A stretch of DNA of 51,323 bases from Salinicola halimionae (GCF_003206065.1 NZ_PZJQ01000002.1:432662-483984), one strand, 5' to 3'. Positions 43,449 through 51,323 are shown, numbered from the stretch's first letter. The notes: generated by a model not told the origin, from the sequence alone. Program-made: numbers and translations.

Positions 43449-44288
43449 TTAGCGCATTTCGGAAGGGAAGCCGGTTTTCGGTGCCGGGGGACGCTCGCCG
43501 AACCACTGTTCGAAGGCATCGGAATAGCGCTGGAACTCGACGCCGTACATGGCTTCTTCGAGGGTGGTATTGACGAAATTCAGCCAACGTTGGTCGTCAG
43601 GTGATACCGCGCAGGCGTAGGACTGCGGATTCCAGCTGTAGCCGGCATCGACGTAGCGATCGCCGTTATTCTTCATGTACCACTTCAAGGTCGACAGGTC
43701 GGTCGCGACCGCTGCGGCACGATGGGAGTTGAGCGCCTGATAGATCAGGTTCTGGCTCTCGTACTGGTCGACCTCGGCATCAGGCAGCGCCTGATGGACC
43801 ATCTTCTCGGCATAGACGTTCTGCAGCACCGCAACCGTGATGTCACTGCCTGCCGCCTTGAGTGCGTCGTAATTGTCATAGTCGCCGCCCTTGAGCATCA
43901 GCAGCCCGACGCCCTCGCGATAATAGGGCACGGTGAAGGCGACCTGTTGAGCCCGTGCCGCAGTGACTGTCATCCCTTGGCAGGAAATATCCACCTTGTT
44001 CGTCAGCAGGTTAGGAATACGTGCATCCGAAGACTGATTGACGAAACGAACTTTGCTGGGATCGTTGAACAGACCCTGAGCGAGAATATGGCCAATATCA
44101 GCGTCGAAACCGACGGTCTGGCCGTTGTCGGTGAAGTGCCAGGGGGGATTCGAACTACCGGTACCGACGACCAGTTCGCCACGGTCCAGCACCGTCTGCA
44201 GGGTGTCGGCCTGGGCGTGGGTAGCGGCAAGTGAAGGGATGAGGGCGACCGCCGCAACGGCGCTCAGCGCTTTGAGGATCGTTTTCAT
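43449..44288 (-). CDS. ABC transporter substrate-binding protein (polar amino acid type)
   Basis: A 279-residue periplasmic binding protein. The signal peptide (ILKALSAVAAVALIPSLAATHAQA) ends near residue 27, then LQTVLDRGELVVGTGSSNPPWHF starts the SBP_bac_3 domain; GFDADIGHILAQGLF and DISCQGMTVTAARAQQVAFTVPYY follow. It leads the operon binding protein, permease, permease, ATPase. The adjacent D-amino-acid genes and the divergent IclR gene suggest a D-amino acid or derived ligand. Confidence 0.91.
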   Translation of the reverse strand: MKTILKALSAVAAVALIPSLAATHAQADTLQTVLDRGELVVGTGSSNPPWHFTDNGQTVGFDADIGHILAQGLFNDPSKVRFVNQSSDARIPNLLTNKVDISCQGMTVTAARAQQVAFTVPYYREGVGLLMLKGGDYDNYDALKAAGSDITVAVLQNVYAEKMVHQALPDAEVDQYESQNLIYQALNSHRAAAVATDLSTLKWYMKNNGDRYVDAGYSWNPQSYACAVSPDDQRWLNFVNTTLEEAMYGVEFQRYSDAFEQWFGERPPAPKTGFPSEMR

Positions 44289-44316
44289 GGGAGTGGGCTC
44301 GTATTGTTGCTGTTGT

Positions 44317-44354
44317 TTGTCCGATATACCGGATTGTTGTCCGATTTATCGGAT
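44317..44354. promoter_or_regulatory. Tandem operators for the adjacent IclR regulator
   Basis: Two 18-bp units, TTGTCCGATATACCGGAT (44317-44334) and TTGTCCGATTTATCGGAT (44337-44354), repeat with a 20-bp period, close to two helical turns. Each is itself palindromic (TCCGAT..ATCGGA). They lie between the divergent ABC operon and IclR gene and are the probable sites for that IclR protein on both promoters. Confidence 0.75.
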
Positions 44355-44452
44355 GAATTTATACTGCACCTATTCACCGGCTCTGCGCAAGCGTGTCATT
44401 CAGCGGCACTCAATCGGGTAGATCGGACCCGTGGCACCATCAATGAGGTGAT

Positions 44453-45244
44453 ATGAGCGATTCCAGCACCAGGTCTTCCAGCACCACCACATCTTCCAGT
44501 GCCGCGGCTCCCCGCGCCCGCGGGGTCGATCGCGTTATCGCCCTGTGCGAACAGCTACATCTTCATCGTCAGCCGATGACGCCAAAGGCGTTGATGGAGG
44601 CGACGGGCGCGCCCCGCTCCAGCGTTTATGAGCTGGTCAATCTGCTCAGCGACGCGGGATGGTTGGAAACGGAAAGTGACGGCCGAGTCTTCTTCGGTCG
44701 GGCGATGCACTACTTTGGCCTCGACTACGCGGATCACAACGATTTGCTGAAGCGTGCTCGGCCAGTCATGCGTCAGCTGTCGGCGCGCTTCGACGAGACC
44801 ACCCAGCTGTGCATGCTGGATGGCGACAAGTACACCGTGATGCTTAACGAAAACGGCGCCAGACCGTTTCGGATCAGCTCCGAAGTCGGGGTCAAAGTGC
44901 CGATTCCGTGGACGGCGTCCGGGCGAGTGCTGCTCGGAGGCATGGGGCGGGAATCCATGCTGGGACTGGTCCCGGAAGAGGACTTCATTCTCCCCGACGG
45001 CGAACGTATCGACATCGAAGGTTTCATCGCTGACATCGAACTGACCCGTCAGCGTGGTTATGCGCTCACCGAGGGTCTCGTCGACAGCTTCGCCTGCTGC
45101 ATGGCGGTGCCGATCCAGGAAGGTACCGACCGAGCCCGTGCCACCCTCTGCTTCACTATCGGTCGCGATGCCGACGAATCGCGTCGCGAAACACTGATCG
45201 GCGCGCTTCGCGAGGCGTCCTTCATGCTCTCCAGCGGAGACTGA
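44453..45244 (+). CDS. IclR-family regulator
   Basis: A 263-residue regulator with a Ser/Thr-rich N-terminus (SSTRSSSTTTSSSAAA), then an IclR winged helix (RVIALCEQLHLHRQPMTPKA) and a ligand domain with VPIPWTASGRVLLGG and QRGYALTEGLVDSFACCMAVPI. GAGGTGAT precedes the ATG. It lies 32 nt upstream of the PLP-enzyme gene on the same strand and is divergent from the ABC operon. Confidence 0.9.
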   Translation: MSDSSTRSSSTTTSSSAAAPRARGVDRVIALCEQLHLHRQPMTPKALMEATGAPRSSVYELVNLLSDAGWLETESDGRVFFGRAMHYFGLDYADHNDLLKRARPVMRQLSARFDETTQLCMLDGDKYTVMLNENGARPFRISSEVGVKVPIPWTASGRVLLGGMGRESMLGLVPEEDFILPDGERIDIEGFIADIELTRQRGYALTEGLVDSFACCMAVPIQEGTDRARATLCFTIGRDADESRRETLIGALREASFMLSSGD

Positions 45245-45276
45245 AATCCGCTGATTCCCCCATCTGGAGACAGGCA

Positions 45277-46527
45277 ATGAACAATACGACCGCTTCAGGA
45301 GCCCCGTTGGCGCCAGTACAAAAAGGTACGCCGCTCTCGGCCCCCGCCAATTTGTTGAAGGACGTCCCCCTACCGGCGGCGGCGATCTTCGAAGCGCCGC
45401 TGGCGCACAATCTGGCCTGGATGCAGCGTTTCGCGGATGACCACGGTGCCAAGCTTGCACCCCACGGCAAGACGACCATGACCCCGGCGCTGTTCAAGCG
45501 TCAGGTCGAGGCGGGCGCCTGGGGCATCACGTTGGCGACGGCGGTGCAGACGGTGGCAGCACATGCGCATGGCATCGACCGCGTGCTGATGGTCAATCAG
45601 CTGGTCGGCCGACCCAACATGGCGCTGGTCGCGGATGCCATCGAGGCGGGCCTTGAATACTACTGTGTGATCGACGGCGTCGATAACGTTCGCGATCTGG
45701 GCGCGTTCTTCTCTGAACGAGGCCTTACGCTCAATGTGCTGATCGAGCTGGGCATCGATGGCGGTCGCTGCGGATGTCGCAACGCCGAGCAGGTCGATAC
45801 GCTGGTGGCGGCCGTCGCGGCACAGCCGGCGTTGGCACTGGTCGGTATCGAAGGTTACGAGGGCATGATCGCCGGCGGCGACGAGATCGCTTCAGTGCGC
45901 GCCTATGGTGAACGACTGGTCGAGACCGTGCGTGCGTTGCGGGCCAGCGGTGTGCTCGAACGCGAGGCACCCATCGTCACCGCTTCCGGTTCCAAGTGGT
46001 TCGACCTGATCGCCGAGGCGTTCGACAAGGCAGAACTACGCGAGCATTACACGCCGGTACTGCGGCCGGGCTGCTACGTGGTTCACGATCACAAGCTTTA
46101 TGCCGGCGCCATGGACAAGATCAAGGCTCGCGATCCGAAGCTCGAGGGCGAATTGCAGCCTGCACTCGAGGTGTTTGCTCATGTCCAGTCGTTACCCGAG
46201 CCGGGCCTTGCGATCATTGCGCTGGGCAAACGCGATATCGGTCATGAACCGGATCTGCCGTTGCCGCTACGGCTTTATCCCGCAAGCGCCACCTCCGATG
46301 CGGCTTCGGATGCGACTGTCGCGCCTGTCGATGTCAGTGCGTGGCGAACGACGAACATCATGGATCAGCACGTCTTTCTCGCGATCCCCGAGAATGCCGA
46401 GATCGCCGTGGGTGATGTCATTGCCTTCGGCACTTCGCATCCTTGCCTGACCTTCGACAAGTGGCGGCGAATGTTGCTGATCGACGACCAGTTGGCCGTT
46501 CAGGAGGTGTTGGAGACCTGCTTCTGA
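45277..46527 (+). CDS. PLP-dependent D-amino acid deaminase/aldolase (DSD1/D-threonine aldolase family)
   Basis: A 416-residue fold-type III PLP enzyme. Lys65 in LAPHGKTTMTP is the cofactor lysine, and His388-x-Cys390 in GTSHPCLTFDKW is the zinc pair used by D-serine dehydratase (DSD1) and relatives. Reactions in this family are D-serine or D-threo-3-hydroxyaspartate dehydration and D-threonine cleavage; the sequence does not decide among them. CTGGAGACAGGCA precedes the ATG. It is downstream of the IclR gene in an apparent operon. With the deacylase, RidA and ABC transporter it forms a D-amino-acid use module. Confidence 0.9.
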   Translation: MNNTTASGAPLAPVQKGTPLSAPANLLKDVPLPAAAIFEAPLAHNLAWMQRFADDHGAKLAPHGKTTMTPALFKRQVEAGAWGITLATAVQTVAAHAHGIDRVLMVNQLVGRPNMALVADAIEAGLEYYCVIDGVDNVRDLGAFFSERGLTLNVLIELGIDGGRCGCRNAEQVDTLVAAVAAQPALALVGIEGYEGMIAGGDEIASVRAYGERLVETVRALRASGVLEREAPIVTASGSKWFDLIAEAFDKAELREHYTPVLRPGCYVVHDHKLYAGAMDKIKARDPKLEGELQPALEVFAHVQSLPEPGLAIIALGKRDIGHEPDLPLPLRLYPASATSDAASDATVAPVDVSAWRTTNIMDQHVFLAIPENAEIAVGDVIAFGTSHPCLTFDKWRRMLLIDDQLAVQEVLETCF

Positions 46528-46557
46528 TGACGGAACTGCATCCATCCATTTAAAAAG

Positions 46558-46607
46558 TGGAAATAGTTTCCATGAATATTGACGGCCGGCCGCTGCTCGC
46601 TTAACTT
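46558..46607 (+). promoter_or_regulatory. Promoter and possible operator of the candidate sRNA
   Basis: TTGACG (46579-46584) and TAACTT (46602-46607) form -35 and -10 boxes with a 17-bp spacer. TGGAAA-TAG-TTTCCA (46558-46572) is an inverted repeat just upstream, in operator position. The -10 is a moderate match. Confidence 0.5.
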
Positions 46608-46613
46608 GACGTT

Positions 46614-46796
46614 CGTGAGCACTCGGTACTGGGGAAGTCCCATTGCCGATGCCAACGTTTTCAAGATGGGACGCATGACGAGTCGGCAGGCCAATGGTCG
46701 ATTTTGCGGTTCATCTCCCGAGCGCTCTTCCGTCGGGATGAGACCTAACGAATCATTGACGGAAGTTTGTGGCGAGCCATCTGGCTCGCCTTTTTT
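46614..46796 (+). ncRNA. Candidate structured small RNA, about 180 nt
   Basis: The stretch runs from just after the putative -10 box to a strong intrinsic terminator and has no open frame with a ribosome site. Potential stems include GTCCCAT (46637-46643) with ATGGGAC (46666-46672), competing with CCATTG (46640-46645) and CAATGG (46692-46697). Another competing set is CTTCCGTC (46727-46734) with GACGGAAG (46758-46765) against TCATC..CCGA with TCGGGATGA (46733-46741). Several GGA motifs are present (GGGGA, GGGAC, GGGAT, CGGAA), as in CsrA-binding RNAs. I recognise no known family. The 5' end is inferred from the promoter. Confidence 0.55.
46771..46796 (+). terminator. Strong intrinsic terminator of the candidate sRNA
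   Basis: GGCGAGCC-ATCT-GGCTCGCC (8 bp, perfect) is followed directly by six Ts. It lies 244 nt after the aldolase stop, too far to be a simple gene-end terminator, and 165 nt before the next gene. Confidence 0.92.
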
Positions 46797-46840
46797 ATGT
46801 CGGTTTTCTGTTGGGAATTGTGAATGAGAGCCGCGTTTGG

Positions 46841-46869
46841 TTGTGTCCTTGCTGTGGGTTAAGTTTAAT
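46841..46869 (+). promoter_or_regulatory. Promoter of the DUF481 gene
   Basis: TTGTGT (46841-46846) and TTTAAT (46864-46869) have a 17-bp spacer, downstream of the terminator and about 90 bp before the start codon. The -10 matches at 5 of 6 bases. Confidence 0.5.
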
Positions 46870-46960
46870 GCGTGGCGACTAACGTCGAAGGCGGCTGGCG
46901 GAAACCGGTGCCAGAACCTGCGATGTATCGAGTTTTCAATTGCCACAAGAGGTGGAAAGT

Positions 46961-47758
46961 TTGAGTCATCAAGGACGAAAGCCCGCTCAGGGAAAAACAG
47001 GGCGGCTGAAAACGCTCCTGGCCGCTGGGCTGGGAGTGACGAGCATGACCTGTGCCGGTCTGGCCCAGGCACAGCTCGAGGATTTCCAGGTCATGGACAA
47101 TCCCGCCACGGCGGAAAAGCCGTTCGAAGGGACGGCCGAACTCGGTTACAACAAGATCAGCGGCAACAGCAATAGCGAGAGCCTGCGGGCGGGCGCCGAC
47201 ATGACCTGGTTCCGTGCCCCCTGGTCCTACAGCCTGAAACTCGCCACCAAAAGCGCCAGCGACAACGATGAGACGTCGGCGGAAGAGTATTTGGTTGCCG
47301 GACGTACGCGTTATAACCTGTCAACCGACAACTATCTGTTCGGCCTGGCGCGCTGGGACAAGGATCGTTTTTCCGGTTATGAATCCCAGTCGACATTGGC
47401 GGGAGGCTATGGCCGCCAGCTCCTGACTGGCCCGCCGCATTCGCTGACGGTGGAAGTCGGCCCCGGCGTGCGTCACGACGAGTATGAAGAGGGTGGCCAC
47501 GACAATGTCGGTCTGCTCTACGCCGGGCTCGATTACGACTGGCAGTTCTCCGACACGTCGAAGTTCTCTCAGTCGCTGGCGACCGAGGCTTCGGAGGAGA
47601 ACATCATCGGGCGTTCGGAAACGGCATTGACCGTGGCGATGAACGATACGCTGGCGTTGAAGATTTCCTACGAGGTGGAGTTCAACGATAGCCCACCGCC
47701 CGGCGCTTCCAGCCAGACCGATACCACCACGGGTGTCTCGCTGATCTATAACATGTGA
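46961..47758 (+). CDS. DUF481 family outer-membrane protein
   Basis: A 265-residue protein of the YdiY/salt-induced outer-membrane type. A long basic N-region (HQGRKPAQGKTGRLKT) leads to LLAAGLGVTSMTCAGLAQA, a signal peptide ending near residue 37. The rest alternates beta-strand pattern (FEGTAELGYNKISGNSNSESL, VEVGPGVRHDEYEEGG) and ends with GVSLIYNM, a C-terminus suited to a beta-barrel. The start is TTG at 46961 with AAGAGGTGG before it; a TTG at 46940 is an alternative. The function is unknown. It converges on an SDR gene across a large palindromic terminator. Confidence 0.85.
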   Translation: MSHQGRKPAQGKTGRLKTLLAAGLGVTSMTCAGLAQAQLEDFQVMDNPATAEKPFEGTAELGYNKISGNSNSESLRAGADMTWFRAPWSYSLKLATKSASDNDETSAEEYLVAGRTRYNLSTDNYLFGLARWDKDRFSGYESQSTLAGGYGRQLLTGPPHSLTVEVGPGVRHDEYEEGGHDNVGLLYAGLDYDWQFSDTSKFSQSLATEASEENIIGRSETALTVAMNDTLALKISYEVEFNDSPPPGASSQTDTTTGVSLIYNM

Positions 47759-47791
47759 CGTCGGAATATTTGATCCGTCAGTGACAGATGG

Positions 47792-47825
47792 ACGAGAAAC
47801 GGGGCCGCGGCCCCGTTTCTCGTTT
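47792..47825. terminator. Bidirectional terminator between DUF481 and SDR genes
   Basis: A perfect 32-bp palindrome (47792-47823, centre GGGGCCGCGGCCCC) gives 16-bp arms. The plus-strand arm ends CGTTTCTCGTTT. It sits 33 nt after the DUF481 stop and can stop both convergent transcripts. Confidence 0.82.
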
Positions 47826-47851
47826 GCGCTCGGCTGCCCGTGCGGTCCGCC

Positions 47852-48649
47852 TCAATTCTGAACCGAGATGACGGAGCCCCCGTCGACACGAACATTGCTG
47901 CCGTTGACGAACGAGGCGTGCTGCGACACCAGCATGGCGATGACGAAAGCCACTTCGTCGGCTTCGCCACGGCGCTTGGCGACGATCCCTGGACGCTCTT
48001 CCTCCAGAAAGCTTTTGACCGCCTGTTCGAAGGAACAGCCGAGCTGCTCGGCTCGCTGCTTCATCATGCCATCGGTCATCGGAGTCGCAATGAAAGCCGG
48101 CGCGACGGTGTTGCAGAGCACCCCAGAGGCTGCTTCCTTATAGGACAGATTCTTGATGAAGGTGCTGAGGGAGGCCTTGGCGGTGTTGTAGACCGCTTCT
48201 TCCCAGTAGGGCTGGACGGTGTTCTCCGAGGTGATGCAGATAAAGCGGCCCCAGCCGTGCTCGCGCATCGCCGGAATCGTCGCGCGGGCCAGTCGCACCG
48301 CCGAGAAGAAATCGATCTCCCAGGCATCGCGGTAATCTTCATCGCCCAGTTCCAGCGGGTCGCCCTTGGCGCCGGTGACGCCCGCCGTGTGGACGACGAT
48401 GTCGACCGCGCCGAAGCGCTCGATGCCCTGGCGAACCAGCGCATCGACTTCTTCCTGACGGGTGACGTCGGCGGTGACACAGAGCGGCTCGGCGTCGATC
48501 CCGCTGGCAGCCTGGACGAGAGCGTCCGCGTCGAGATCGCTGAGGACCAGATTGACGCCTTCGGCGGCCAGCTGTCTTGCCGTTGCCAGACCGATACCGC
48601 TTTGGGCGCCGGTGATCAGTGCTGTCCTGCCGCGAATGGCCAGATCCAT
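47852..48649 (-). CDS. SDR family oxidoreductase
   Basis: A 265-residue classical SDR: GAQSGIGLATA at residues 14-24, catalytic Ser in CITSENT, then YNTAKAS with the Tyr and Lys, and C-terminal FVNGSNVRVDGGSVISVQ. The insert TDGMMKQRAEQLGCSFEQAVKSFLEEERPGIVAKR is longer than in most SDRs and is seen in hydroxybutyrate- and sugar-type members. The start is fixed by AAGGAGGCTTGACC. The frame is open upstream to 48802 but non-coding in character. The substrate is unknown and no pathway partner adjoins it. Confidence 0.87.
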   Translation of the reverse strand: MDLAIRGRTALITGAQSGIGLATARQLAAEGVNLVLSDLDADALVQAASGIDAEPLCVTADVTRQEEVDALVRQGIERFGAVDIVVHTAGVTGAKGDPLELGDEDYRDAWEIDFFSAVRLARATIPAMREHGWGRFICITSENTVQPYWEEAVYNTAKASLSTFIKNLSYKEAASGVLCNTVAPAFIATPMTDGMMKQRAEQLGCSFEQAVKSFLEEERPGIVAKRRGEADEVAFVIAMLVSQHASFVNGSNVRVDGGSVISVQN

Positions 48650-48822
48650 GGTCAAGCCTCCTTGCTTAATACCGGATTGATGCGAGGTTACAAGCGTTCG
48701 AGATGTCAGCATGGTCAAATTCACGAATTCTCGCCAATCCCTGCAGGAAACGGGCTTTGCCTTGCGGGGATGGCATCGCGGCGCAAGAATAGGGCGCCGC
48801 ACTCGATATCATCGATTCGAAA

Positions 48823-48839
48823 ACCGCTGGAAAAGCGGT
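48823..48839. other. Small hairpin upstream of the TonB receptor start
   Basis: ACCGCT-GGAAA-AGCGGT forms a 6-bp stem about 24 nt before the ATG, close to the ribosome site. It may affect translation. No convincing Fur box is visible. Confidence 0.3.
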
Positions 48840-48863
48840 GACATTCTCATTGCAGGGAACGCC

Positions 48864-50945
48864 ATGAAATTCCGTTATCTGTCGACGGCGCTATGTCTGG
48901 GCGTCGCCACGCCCTGCGCGGCGCTGGCGCAATCCGCTTCGGCGCCGTCATCTCCGCCCCCGTCCACGAGTCCGCAGGCACAGGCTCAACCGGTCATCGA
49001 AGTCACGGCGCCACGATTGGCCCGCGAGCTCTACGCGACGCCCGCCGCTGTCTCGGTCGTCGACCGCGATGAGATCCAGCAGGGGCAGCAGCGTGTGCGG
49101 CTGGATGAGTCATTGATCACGGTGCCGGGGGTGTTCATCCAGAATCGTGACAACTTCGCCCAGGGGCAGCGGGTCTCCATCCGCGGCTTCGGCGCGCGGG
49201 CGCCGTTTGGCGTGCGCGGCATCACGGTGGTCGTCGATGGCATTCCTTACACCCTGCCGGACGGTCAGGCCCAGCTCGACGCCATCGATCTCGACAGCGC
49301 CGAACGCATCGAGGTGATCCGCGGGCCGGCGGCGGTGCAGTACGGCAACGCCGCCGGCGGCGTGATCAGCGTCACCACCGCCGATGGTAGCGATGATCCG
49401 GGCAGTCACATCCGCGTGGAAGGCGGCAGTGACGGCTATCAGAAGACGGCGGTCAGCAACGGAGGCGTGAACGGCCCGTGGTCGCATCATGTCAGCGTCT
49501 CCGCGCTTAACGTCGACGGTTATCGCGACCACAGTTCGACCGAGAAGTATCTGCTCAACGCCAAGCTGCGCCGCGAGCTGGGCAGCGACCGGGCGCTGAC
49601 GGCAATCGTCAATCTGCTCGACAATCCCCGCTCGGAAGATCCGGGCGGCTTGACCCGCAGCCAGGTGCACGAAGATCGCGATCAGGCGGGCGCTTTCACC
49701 CAAGAGTACGATACTGGCCAAGAGGTCGATCAGCAGGTGCTGGGGCTTCAGTATGAAGATCTGTCTGCCGGCCCGGGCGAGTTCTATCTCAAGGGCTTCT
49801 ATCTCAAGCGCAATTTCGAGCAGCAGTTGCCGTACCCCGGCGATAGCCTGATCGACTACGACCGTGACTATTACGGCGGCAGTGCCGAATATCATCAGAC
49901 GCTGAGTCTGGGCGACATGCCGCTGCGCTACGTGGCCGGAATCGATCTGGCACGCCAGGAAGACGATCGCGGACGCAAGAACGTCGCCTTCAATGGCGAT
50001 GTCACCGGCAAGGTCGCAGACGAGACCCAGACGGCCACTTCAGTCGGCACCTTCCTGCAGGGCGATCTTGATCTCACCGAGCGATGGACGCTGTCGCTGG
50101 GCGGACGCTATGACCGGGTCGACCTGGATATCGACGACGACTATCTCAGCGATGGCGACAACAGTGGCGATCGCACTTTCCATGAATGGAGCGGTTCGGC
50201 CGGGTTGAGCTACCGCTATCGCCGCCATCATCAGGTCTACGTCAATACCGGTACCGCCTATGAGACGCCAACCTTCTCCGAGTTCGCCAACCCGGCGGGC
50301 ATTGGCGGCTTCAATCCGGATATCGAGCCGCAAAAGTCCTGGAATCGGGAAATCGGCCTGCGCGGCAACTTCGACAACGGGCTCGACTATGACATCGCGC
50401 TGTTCTCGGTGCGCGTACGCGACGAGTTGGTGCCCTACGAAGGCGATGATGGTCGCACCTTCTACGAGAATGCCGGCGACAGTGATCGTGACGGGCTCGA
50501 AGTCGCGGTGGGGTGGCAGTTCGATCCGAGCTGGCGAATCGACAGCGCCTTGACGCTGGCCAAGTACGAGTTCGATAGCTACGACAGCGAAGCGGGCGAC
50601 TACAGTGGCAACCGTATTCCCGGCTTGCCCGAGCAGACCTGGGTCAATCGGCTGACCTGGCAAGGGCTGGACCAGCGCTTTGCCACGCTCGAGACCCAGT
50701 ATGTCGGCGACATGGTGGCGGACAACGCGGGCGATGTGGAAGTTGGCGACTACTGGCTGGTCAACCTGCGCGGCGGCGACGGCTGGCGCCTGGGTAGCGA
50801 CACCGTACTCAAGCTCTACGGCGGTATTCGCAACCTTTTCGATATCGAGCACTACGCCAACGTGCGCATCAACGCCAGTAACGATCGCTATTTCGAGCCA
50901 GCACCGGGACGGACGGTCTATGCTGGTATCGGAATCGACTTCTGA
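48864..50945 (+). CDS. TonB-dependent receptor
   Basis: A 693-residue outer-membrane receptor. The signal peptide (FRYLSTALCLGVATPCAALA) ends near residue 22 and a Pro/Ser-rich linker follows. The plug domain spans about residues 45-165 (PVIEVTAPRLARELYATP, RVSIRGFGARAPFGVRGI, RIEVIRGPAAVQYGNAAGGV), then a 22-strand barrel ends at VYAGIGIDF with the terminal Phe. AGGGAACGCC precedes the ATG at 48864; an upstream in-frame stretch is not coding. The substrate could be a siderophore, cobalamin or other large ligand. No siderophore genes adjoin it. It is divergent from the SDR gene. Confidence 0.92.
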   Translation: MKFRYLSTALCLGVATPCAALAQSASAPSSPPPSTSPQAQAQPVIEVTAPRLARELYATPAAVSVVDRDEIQQGQQRVRLDESLITVPGVFIQNRDNFAQGQRVSIRGFGARAPFGVRGITVVVDGIPYTLPDGQAQLDAIDLDSAERIEVIRGPAAVQYGNAAGGVISVTTADGSDDPGSHIRVEGGSDGYQKTAVSNGGVNGPWSHHVSVSALNVDGYRDHSSTEKYLLNAKLRRELGSDRALTAIVNLLDNPRSEDPGGLTRSQVHEDRDQAGAFTQEYDTGQEVDQQVLGLQYEDLSAGPGEFYLKGFYLKRNFEQQLPYPGDSLIDYDRDYYGGSAEYHQTLSLGDMPLRYVAGIDLARQEDDRGRKNVAFNGDVTGKVADETQTATSVGTFLQGDLDLTERWTLSLGGRYDRVDLDIDDDYLSDGDNSGDRTFHEWSGSAGLSYRYRRHHQVYVNTGTAYETPTFSEFANPAGIGGFNPDIEPQKSWNREIGLRGNFDNGLDYDIALFSVRVRDELVPYEGDDGRTFYENAGDSDRDGLEVAVGWQFDPSWRIDSALTLAKYEFDSYDSEAGDYSGNRIPGLPEQTWVNRLTWQGLDQRFATLETQYVGDMVADNAGDVEVGDYWLVNLRGGDGWRLGSDTVLKLYGGIRNLFDIEHYANVRINASNDRYFEPAPGRTVYAGIGIDF

Positions 50946-51059
50946 CGCGCTGATTGTCGGCGTCGATGTTGGGAACACGAGAGCGGCGACCGAGTATCGC
51001 CGCCATCCACTATGACTCGAGACACTCGAGTGGGTACAACGATGATTCAAGGAACCGTT

Positions 51060-51239
51060 ATGCGTGTTTTTATTCCGTTTGTCGGGGCTCTGGTCCTGCT
51101 CTCCCTGATCGGTGGCTGTACGTTCAACCGTTATAACGATGGACAGCGCGAGGTGAAACCGGGCGTGCCGCAGGACGGCCCCACCCGTAATCCGGCGGAT
51201 GCCTCACGTAATGACGACAGCTCGACCATGAGGCCGTGA
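51060..51239 (+). CDS. Small putative lipoprotein
   Basis: A 59-residue protein with an N-terminal lipoprotein signal (MRVFIPFVGALVLLSLIGGC) whose lipobox LIGGC places the lipidated Cys at residue 20. The remaining 39 residues are polar and Pro/Asp/Asn-rich (QREVKPGVPQDGPTRNP). The ATG at 51060 with AAGGAACCGTT is preferred over an earlier start. It lies 114 bp after the TonB receptor and may share its transcript. No family is recognised. Confidence 0.75.
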   Translation: MRVFIPFVGALVLLSLIGGCTFNRYNDGQREVKPGVPQDGPTRNPADASRNDDSSTMRP

Positions 51240-51323
51240 TCCCCAACTGCCTGAACATTGGATAATGGATGATCAGGCGCGACAAGGGTTGGCGAAAGGC
51301 GGGTGCGCCTCACCCAAACGCGA

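Larger units (their letters stand above)
46528..46960. other. Non-coding region holding a candidate sRNA gene and the DUF481 promoter
   Basis: The 433-bp gap has no credible protein gene. It contains, in order, an inverted repeat, a promoter, a structured transcript, a strong terminator, and a second promoter for the DUF481 gene. Confidence 0.75.

Noticed and set aside
46940-46960. TTG at 46940 as the DUF481 start
   Set aside because: The AAGAGGTGG ribosome site lies downstream of it and is correctly spaced for the TTG at 46961.
48840-48863. Fur box upstream of the TonB-dependent receptor
   Set aside because: ATTCTCATT is only a partial match and lacks the second half-site.

Overview
The window is a 51 kb, GC-rich, densely coding chromosomal segment of a gammaproteobacterium. 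The gene content (gshB-yqgE-ruvX, GntP, TRAP, NCS1, SSS and two polar-amino-acid ABC systems) would suit a halophilic Halomonadaceae member such as Halomonas or Salinicola. That placement is inference from gene content, not a computed assignment. I see no rRNA, tRNA, CRISPR array, prophage or transposase gene. The segment reads as catabolic accessory islands set around a small conserved core.

Layout. 0-4 kb: an old-yellow-enzyme reductase, then a gluconate pair (GntP permease and gluconate 5-dehydrogenase-like SDR). 4-8 kb: a membrane-anchored FMN glutamate-synthase-like protein and a prolyl oligopeptidase. 8-12 kb: a TRAP transporter (dctP, dctQ, dctM) in one operon with a COG3618 amidohydrolase/lactonase. 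12-14.4 kb: the conserved gshB-yqgE-ruvX block. 14.5-17.8 kb: an APC permease, a nitrilase-family amidase and a divergent LuxR-type regulator, followed by a palindromic repeat element and pyrB. 19.3 kb: a stress-type SDR.

20-36.6 kb is a nitrogen-scavenging supercluster. Ureide (purine) degradation genes are uraD, uraH, an HyuA-type allantoin/hydantoin racemase, puuE, allE and allA, with an NCS1 permease and a polar-amino-acid ABC transporter. Their regulators are IclR, GntR and RpiR proteins. A complete-looking hydroxyproline module (epimerase, DapA-family deaminase, GntR, FAD D-amino-acid dehydrogenase) lies between allE and the NCS1/allA pair. Several promoters here carry variants of TTGTATACAA, an FCD-GntR-like palindrome, which suggests linked control.

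36.6-46.5 kb is a D-amino-acid module: RpiR regulator, N-acyl-D-amino-acid deacylase, RidA and sodium symporter in one direction, a second polar-amino-acid ABC operon, and an IclR regulator with a PLP D-amino-acid deaminase/aldolase. Two tandem operators lie between the ABC operon and the IclR gene. 46.5-51.3 kb: a strong candidate small RNA with promoter, alternative stems and terminator, then a DUF481 envelope protein, an SDR, a TonB-dependent receptor and a small lipoprotein.

The most unusual non-coding signals are the sRNA candidate at about 46.6-46.8 kb, the 161-bp inverted-repeat element that supplies the stop codons of two convergent genes at 17.8 kb, the shared GntR-like operators, short tandem repeats clustered at gene ends, and strong hairpins inside the TRAP, second ABC and RidA-SSS operons.
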